Source of the DNA: Terriglobia bacterium
Lineage (GTDB): Bacteria; Acidobacteriota; Terriglobia; UBA7540
Direction: 5' to 3'
DNA: 8,036 bases
NCBI GenBank assembly: GCA_030040455.1
Contig: JASHTR010000547.1
Span: 1-8,036 of the forward strand
Shown: in pieces, positions 6,436-8,036 of the stretch
How positions within the stretch are numbered: position 1 is the first letter of the stretch
How the letters are laid out: each line of letters begins with the position of its first letter
Notes under the pieces: generated by a model
Told to the model about the DNA's origin: nothing
The model's input: the letters and a program-made list of their open reading frames with translations, nothing else
Databases searched by the model: none
Made by a program: the position numbers and the translations under genes

Positions 6436-7356
6436 ATGAGCCTGAGAGAACAACTCTCGCCGGCCACGGCGGGCGAGCCATTCTGGCCAGCTTTGCCGCT
6501 TGAAGAGTGGGAAGACACCTATCACACCCTCCATATGTGGACACAGATGGTCGGAAAAGTCCGGATGGCCTTCGCGCCGCTTGAAAATCATTGGTGGAAT
6601 ACGGCCTTCTACGTGAACGTCTCGGGTCTCACCACCTCACCTATTCCTTACCGCGGCGAGTTGTTTGAAATCCAGTTCGACTTCATGACGCACCGCCTGG
6701 AAATCCGCACTTCTTACGGCGCGTCGCGCATTCTGGCACTCGCCCCCAAATCCGTCGCGACCTTTTACCATGAGCTCCTTTCCGCGCTGCGGGCGATTGG
6801 GATTGAAGTGGAGATCAACACCAAGCCTCAGGAAGTCCCGGCCTCCATTCCATTCGATCAGGATGAGACGCATCGGTCCTACAATCCGGAATACGCCCAC
6901 CGGTGCTGGCGAATCCTCTTGTCGACGCATATTGTTCTCGATGAGTTTCGGTCGCGCTTCATAGGAAAATCGAGCCCTGTCCACTTCTTCTGGGGTAGCT
7001 TCGACCTGAGTTGCACACGCTTCAGCGGAAGGAGTGCTCCTCCCAGAAAAGGGGTAATCACCTCCGAGGCCTATTCCCATGAATGCAGCAACGTAGGGTG
7101 GTGGCCGGGGGGCGGGGCGGTGAAAGGACCCGCTTTCTTCGCTTACACTGCTCCTGAGCCTCCAGGCTATAGCCAGCAACGCATCCGGCCGGACGGCGCC
7201 TTTTATCATGAGCAGCTTCGCGAATTTCTGCTAATGTACGATGAAGTGCGGCAGGCAAAATCGCCGGGCATTGAAATCCTGGAATTTGCGCAGAGCACGT
7301 ATGAAGCCGGGGCGAATCTTGCCGGATGGGACCGGGCGTCGTTGGAAAAGAGGTGA
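6436..7356 (+). CDS. DUF5996 family protein
   Basis: This 306-aa cytoplasmic protein (no signal peptide or membrane segment) has the conserved blocks I associate with DUF5996. They are WEDTYHTLHMWTQMVGKV at about 25-42, LENHWWNTAFYV at 49-60, FDFMTHRLEI at 81-90, the strongly conserved VHFFWGSFDLSCTRFSGR at 182-199, EAYSHECSNVGWWPGG at 211-226, and AFFAYTAPEPPGY at 233-245. The clusters of His, Trp, Glu and Cys suggest a ligand- or metal-binding pocket, but the family has no established function and I do not assign one. ATG 6436 is preceded by a strong GGAGGT at 6424-6429. The length is normal for the family. The stop at 7354-7356 overlaps a GTG that opens a 46-codon frame of doubtful status. 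Confidence 0.93.
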   Translation: MSLREQLSPATAGEPFWPALPLEEWEDTYHTLHMWTQMVGKVRMAFAPLENHWWNTAFYVNVSGLTTSPIPYRGELFEIQFDFMTHRLEIRTSYGASRILALAPKSVATFYHELLSALRAIGIEVEINTKPQEVPASIPFDQDETHRSYNPEYAHRCWRILLSTHIVLDEFRSRFIGKSSPVHFFWGSFDLSCTRFSGRSAPPRKGVITSEAYSHECSNVGWWPGGGAVKGPAFFAYTAPEPPGYSQQRIRPDGAFYHEQLREFLLMYDEVRQAKSPGIEILEFAQSTYEAGANLAGWDRASLEKR

Positions 7357-7619
7357 ACTTTGAGCCTTCAATCCAAAATGGAAGCGGACGTTCGTTCGCC
7401 ACATTCCTGGAACCGTGGCCCGCGCGGCATCGCGCGATGGTCGAGTGCTCTATGAGGCTTCGTGACGCAGCCGCACGATTGGCCGCAAGCTGATGGCTGA
7501 TAGCTCGTTTGCGATCCCTCGCAAGCTCGGGACCATTTTCGGCTGCCGTCGAAATGACCGGCTGGGCGAGTTTTTCAACAAGCTGATAGAATAAAGAGCG
7601 GCTGTTGAATGAGGTTTGA
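7357..7619. other. Non-coding spacer with degenerate repeat-like content
   Basis: No convincing gene is visible in these 263 bases. The left part is nondescript. From about 7489 there is a short tandem (AGCTGATGGCTGATAGCT), then an imperfect palindrome around 7512-7530 with TCCC and GGGA ends. At the right end is an inverted repeat, TTCAACA at 7574-7580 and TGTTGAA at 7603-7609, just before the Shine-Dalgarno of the next gene. The composition resembles degraded intergenic repeats rather than coding sequence. I see no promoter that I would defend. Confidence 0.5.
7611..7614 (+). promoter_or_regulatory. Putative Shine-Dalgarno of the metallophosphoesterase gene
   Basis: GAGG lies five bases upstream of ATG 7620. 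This is the main reason for choosing that start over the later in-frame ATG at 7755, which has no such site. Confidence 0.5.
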
Positions 7620-8036
7620 ATGTTCCGAGATTCGGCCGCGCCACGCTTCTGGAAGCGGAAACCGCTCACGCTGCTCTCACTCAGCGTTCCCCAGAAGATT
7701 CCTCCTGCCGGAAGTCTGGCGGCTGATCCTGAAATCACTGAGACGATCATCCGTATGCGGCGGCTTCCCGTGGGCCACGACGGCCTCCGCCTGGTGCATT
7801 TGACGGATTTTCATCTTGGCCTGTTTACGCCCATTGAGGAAGTCCGGCGCGTCGTGGACCTCACGAACCGTCTCCATCCGGACGTCATTGCCCTGACCGG
7901 CGATTACGTGACTTTCTCCCCCCTTTACATCTGGCCGGTGGCGCTTGCGCTTGGCCGGCTTCAGGCGAGGCTGGGGACCTTTGCCGTGCTCGGCAATCAC
8001 GATTTTCGCGTAGACCCGGAGGAAGTGACGCACGCC
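7620..8036 (+). CDS. Calcineurin-like metallophosphoesterase, 3' end cut by window edge
   Basis: The frame runs open for 139 codons to the right edge, so only the N-terminal part is present. The metal-binding motifs of the calcineurin-like phosphoesterase fold are in order: D63-F-H65 in LTDFHLG, G94-D95 in ALTGDY, and G125-N126-H127-D128 in VLGNHDF. The block before them (MRRLPVGHDGLRLVHLTD) is typical of the YkuE-like branch, many of whose members are exported or membrane-anchored. Hydrolysis of a phosphodiester or phosphomonoester with a two-metal centre is the expected reaction; candidates include UDP-diacylglucosamine-type or other envelope substrates, but nothing here decides. The first 45 residues (RFWKRKPLTLLSLSVPQKI) are basic and moderately hydrophobic but not a clear signal or TAT peptide. 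The remaining catalytic residues lie outside the window. Confidence 0.92.
   Translation, partial: MFRDSAAPRFWKRKPLTLLSLSVPQKIPPAGSLAADPEITETIIRMRRLPVGHDGLRLVHLTDFHLGLFTPIEEVRRVVDLTNRLHPDVIALTGDYVTFSPLYIWPVALALGRLQARLGTFAVLGNHDFRVDPEEVTHA

Noticed and set aside
5995..6591. 198-codon minus-strand frame across the zinc-finger gene
   Set aside because: The plus strand shows a clear zinc-ligand pattern and Shine-Dalgarno there; the minus translation has neither.
7058..7750. 230-codon minus-strand frame spanning the 7357-7619 spacer
   Set aside because: It overlaps the ends of two well-supported plus-strand genes and has no domain-like content, so I treat the spacer as non-coding.

Overview
The window reads as a gene-dense stretch of chromosome from a moderately GC-rich, outer-membrane-bearing soil-type bacterium. 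Acidobacteriota is my best guess. The reasons are the PA2779-type/Omp85-type envelope pair, a DUF481 porin-like protein, a PcpA/MhqO-type ring-cleaving dioxygenase, a bacterial UBP-type zinc finger beside a DUF5996 protein, and intergenic palindromes beginning TGTAGCGCCGG. The taxon is an inference from gene content and repeat style, not from a marker gene. All eight genes I support lie on the + strand. I see no tRNA, rRNA, CRISPR array, transposase or phage gene.

Layout. (1) 1-2200 is an envelope pair: a small PA2779/DUF6627-like membrane protein, cut by the left edge, then after a composite palindromic repeat (417-497) a 563-aa protein with a signal peptide, TPR repeats, a POTRA-like segment and an Omp85-like beta-barrel. 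(2) 2301-5886 is a closely spaced run: an NAD(P)-dependent aldehyde dehydrogenase, a DUF481 outer-membrane protein (27 nt gap) and an extradiol-type ring-cleaving dioxygenase (43 nt gap). The spacing permits one transcript. An aromatic-ring cleaver with an aldehyde oxidiser suggests oxidation of small aromatic or carbonyl compounds, but no substrate can be read from the sequence. (3) 5887-6126 is non-coding and holds a striking nested inverted repeat: a perfect 14-bp outer arm enclosing a three-way-junction palindrome. (4) 6127-7356 encodes an 87-aa UBP-type zinc-finger protein and a DUF5996 protein, each with a clear Shine-Dalgarno. (5) 7357-7619 is a degenerate non-coding spacer with repeat-like content. 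(6) 7620-8036 is the N-terminal part of a calcineurin-like metallophosphoesterase, cut by the right edge.

Most of the genes belong to known families. The parts I find least explained are the TPR-POTRA-Omp85 architecture paired with a PA2779-type protein, and the two TGTAGCGCCGG-family palindromes, which differ in interior but share their ends. I do not see convincing evidence of a wholly new multi-gene system.
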